A DNA stretch of 5,641 nt from IMCC26077 sp964490435 (GTDB lineage: Bacteria > Actinomycetota > Actinomycetes > Nanopelagicales > Nanopelagicaceae): assembly GCA_964490435.1 (NCBI GenBank), contig CAZBCF010000060.1:1-5641 (forward strand), given 5' to 3'. Both the position numbers and the translations under genes were made by a program. The notes under the pieces are model-generated. The model ran no database searches, was not told where the DNA came from, and worked only from the letters and a program-made list of their open reading frames with translations. Shown piece after piece: positions 5,160-5,641 of the stretch. Each line of letters starts with the position of its first letter. Within the stretch, counting starts at the first letter, position 1.

Positions 5160-5641
5160 TTAGAACGGAGGCTCGTCATTAGCACCGACTGGCGAACCCC
5201 AAGAGCCCGATGCGGCCCATGGATCGTCGTTGCCGCCACTCGATGCAGCACCAGCAGATCCTGCACCACCGGCGCGGTTTGTCTTTGACACTTTGGCAGT
5301 TGCATTGCGTAGTGATGGGCCGACTTCGTCGACCTCAATCTCATACACAGTGCGCTTCTCGCCCTCTTTTGTCTCATAGGAGCGTTGCTTCAAACGTCCT
5401 TGAACGATGACTCGCATTCCACGGGTAAGTGATTCGGCAACATTCTCAGCCGCTTGACGCCAAACATTGCACGAGAGATAGAGTGAATCTCCATCTTTCC
5501 ATTCATTCGTTGCCTTATCGAGGTAACGCGGTGTCGAAGCGATGCGAAATTTCGCAACCGCTGCACCGTTTGGTGTAAAGCGCAATTCTGGATCGTCAAC
5601 TAAATTGCCGATGATGGTGATTACTGTATCTCCAGCAGCCA
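5160..5641 (-). CDS. ssb: Single-stranded DNA-binding protein SSB (start codon cut by window edge)
   Basis: SSB is a homotetrameric protein that coats single-stranded DNA during replication, repair and recombination and recruits partners through its C-terminal tip. The frame stays open from the stop at 5160 to the right edge. Its first complete codons read AAGDTVITIIGNL, preceded by a codon whose last two bases are TG. By comparison with mycobacterial SSB (MAGDTTIT...), that codon is very probably the ATG, with its first base at 5642, giving 160 residues. The TTG at 5585 is an internal Leu. The OB fold spans about 5-112 and contains DPELRFTPNGAAVAKF, NVWRQAAENVAESL and GRLKQRSYETKEGEKRT. A Gly/Ala/Ser-rich linker follows, with the actinobacterial DDPW motif (139-142). 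The protein ends in the acidic partner-binding tip DEPPF (156-160). The gene precedes rpsR by 46 bases; rpsF should lie just upstream. Confidence 0.97.
   Translation of the reverse strand, partial: AAGDTVITIIGNLVDDPELRFTPNGAAVAKFRIASTPRYLDKATNEWKDGDSLYLSCNVWRQAAENVAESLTRGMRVIVQGRLKQRSYETKEGEKRTVYEIEVDEVGPSLRNATAKVSKTNRAGGAGSAGAASSGGNDDPWAASGSWGSPVGANDEPPF

Noticed and set aside
1..5641. A mobile element, CRISPR array, defence system or other undescribed multi-gene system
   Set aside because: All six genes belong to well-known families, and no transposase, integrase, tRNA, long inverted repeat or spacer-repeat array is visible.

Overview
The window looks like ordinary chromosomal DNA from an actinobacterium (Actinomycetota) with moderate, roughly 50% GC. 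On the minus strand, the order ssb-rpsR-rplI-dnaB is the standard actinobacterial replication/ribosome block; rpsF would be expected just outside the right edge. The proteins also read as actinobacterial. The SSB carries a DDPW motif and a DEPPF tail, the DnaB has the ARPxxGKST P-loop, and the acyl-CoA dehydrogenase is of the long FadE5 type known from mycobacteria. The GC content and the compact spacing would fit a streamlined aquatic lineage such as Nanopelagicales (acI) or a relative. That placement is inference only.

Positions 1-2718 (plus strand) hold two genes. The first is an acyl-CoA dehydrogenase whose first dozen or so codons lie left of the window. The second is a ten-helix EamA/DMT-family transporter with a GTG start 12 bases after the dehydrogenase stop. 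No Shine-Dalgarno sequence precedes that GTG. A TACACT -10-like hexamer sits exactly where a leaderless transcript starting at the GTG would need it, so the transporter may be transcribed on its own.

Positions 2726-5641 (minus strand) hold, in transcription order, ssb (its start codon lies one base beyond the window), rpsR, rplI, a strong intrinsic terminator, a 300-base intergenic region and dnaB. The terminator suggests that the ssb-rpsR-rplI transcript ends after rplI and that dnaB has its own promoter. A TATAGT -10 candidate and a very strong ribosome binding site fit this. The same intergenic region also holds a 7-bp triplicate repeat, a G/C-rich dyad and two DnaA-box-like 9-mers. dnaB and the transporter gene converge tail to tail with only 7 bases between their stop codons.

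Together the minus-strand genes supply single-stranded DNA binding, replicative unwinding and two ribosomal proteins. The plus-strand pair covers fatty acyl-CoA oxidation and small-metabolite transport and has no evident functional link to them. I found no mobile element, CRISPR array, RNA gene or new defence-type system. The points worth a second look are regulatory and small in scale.
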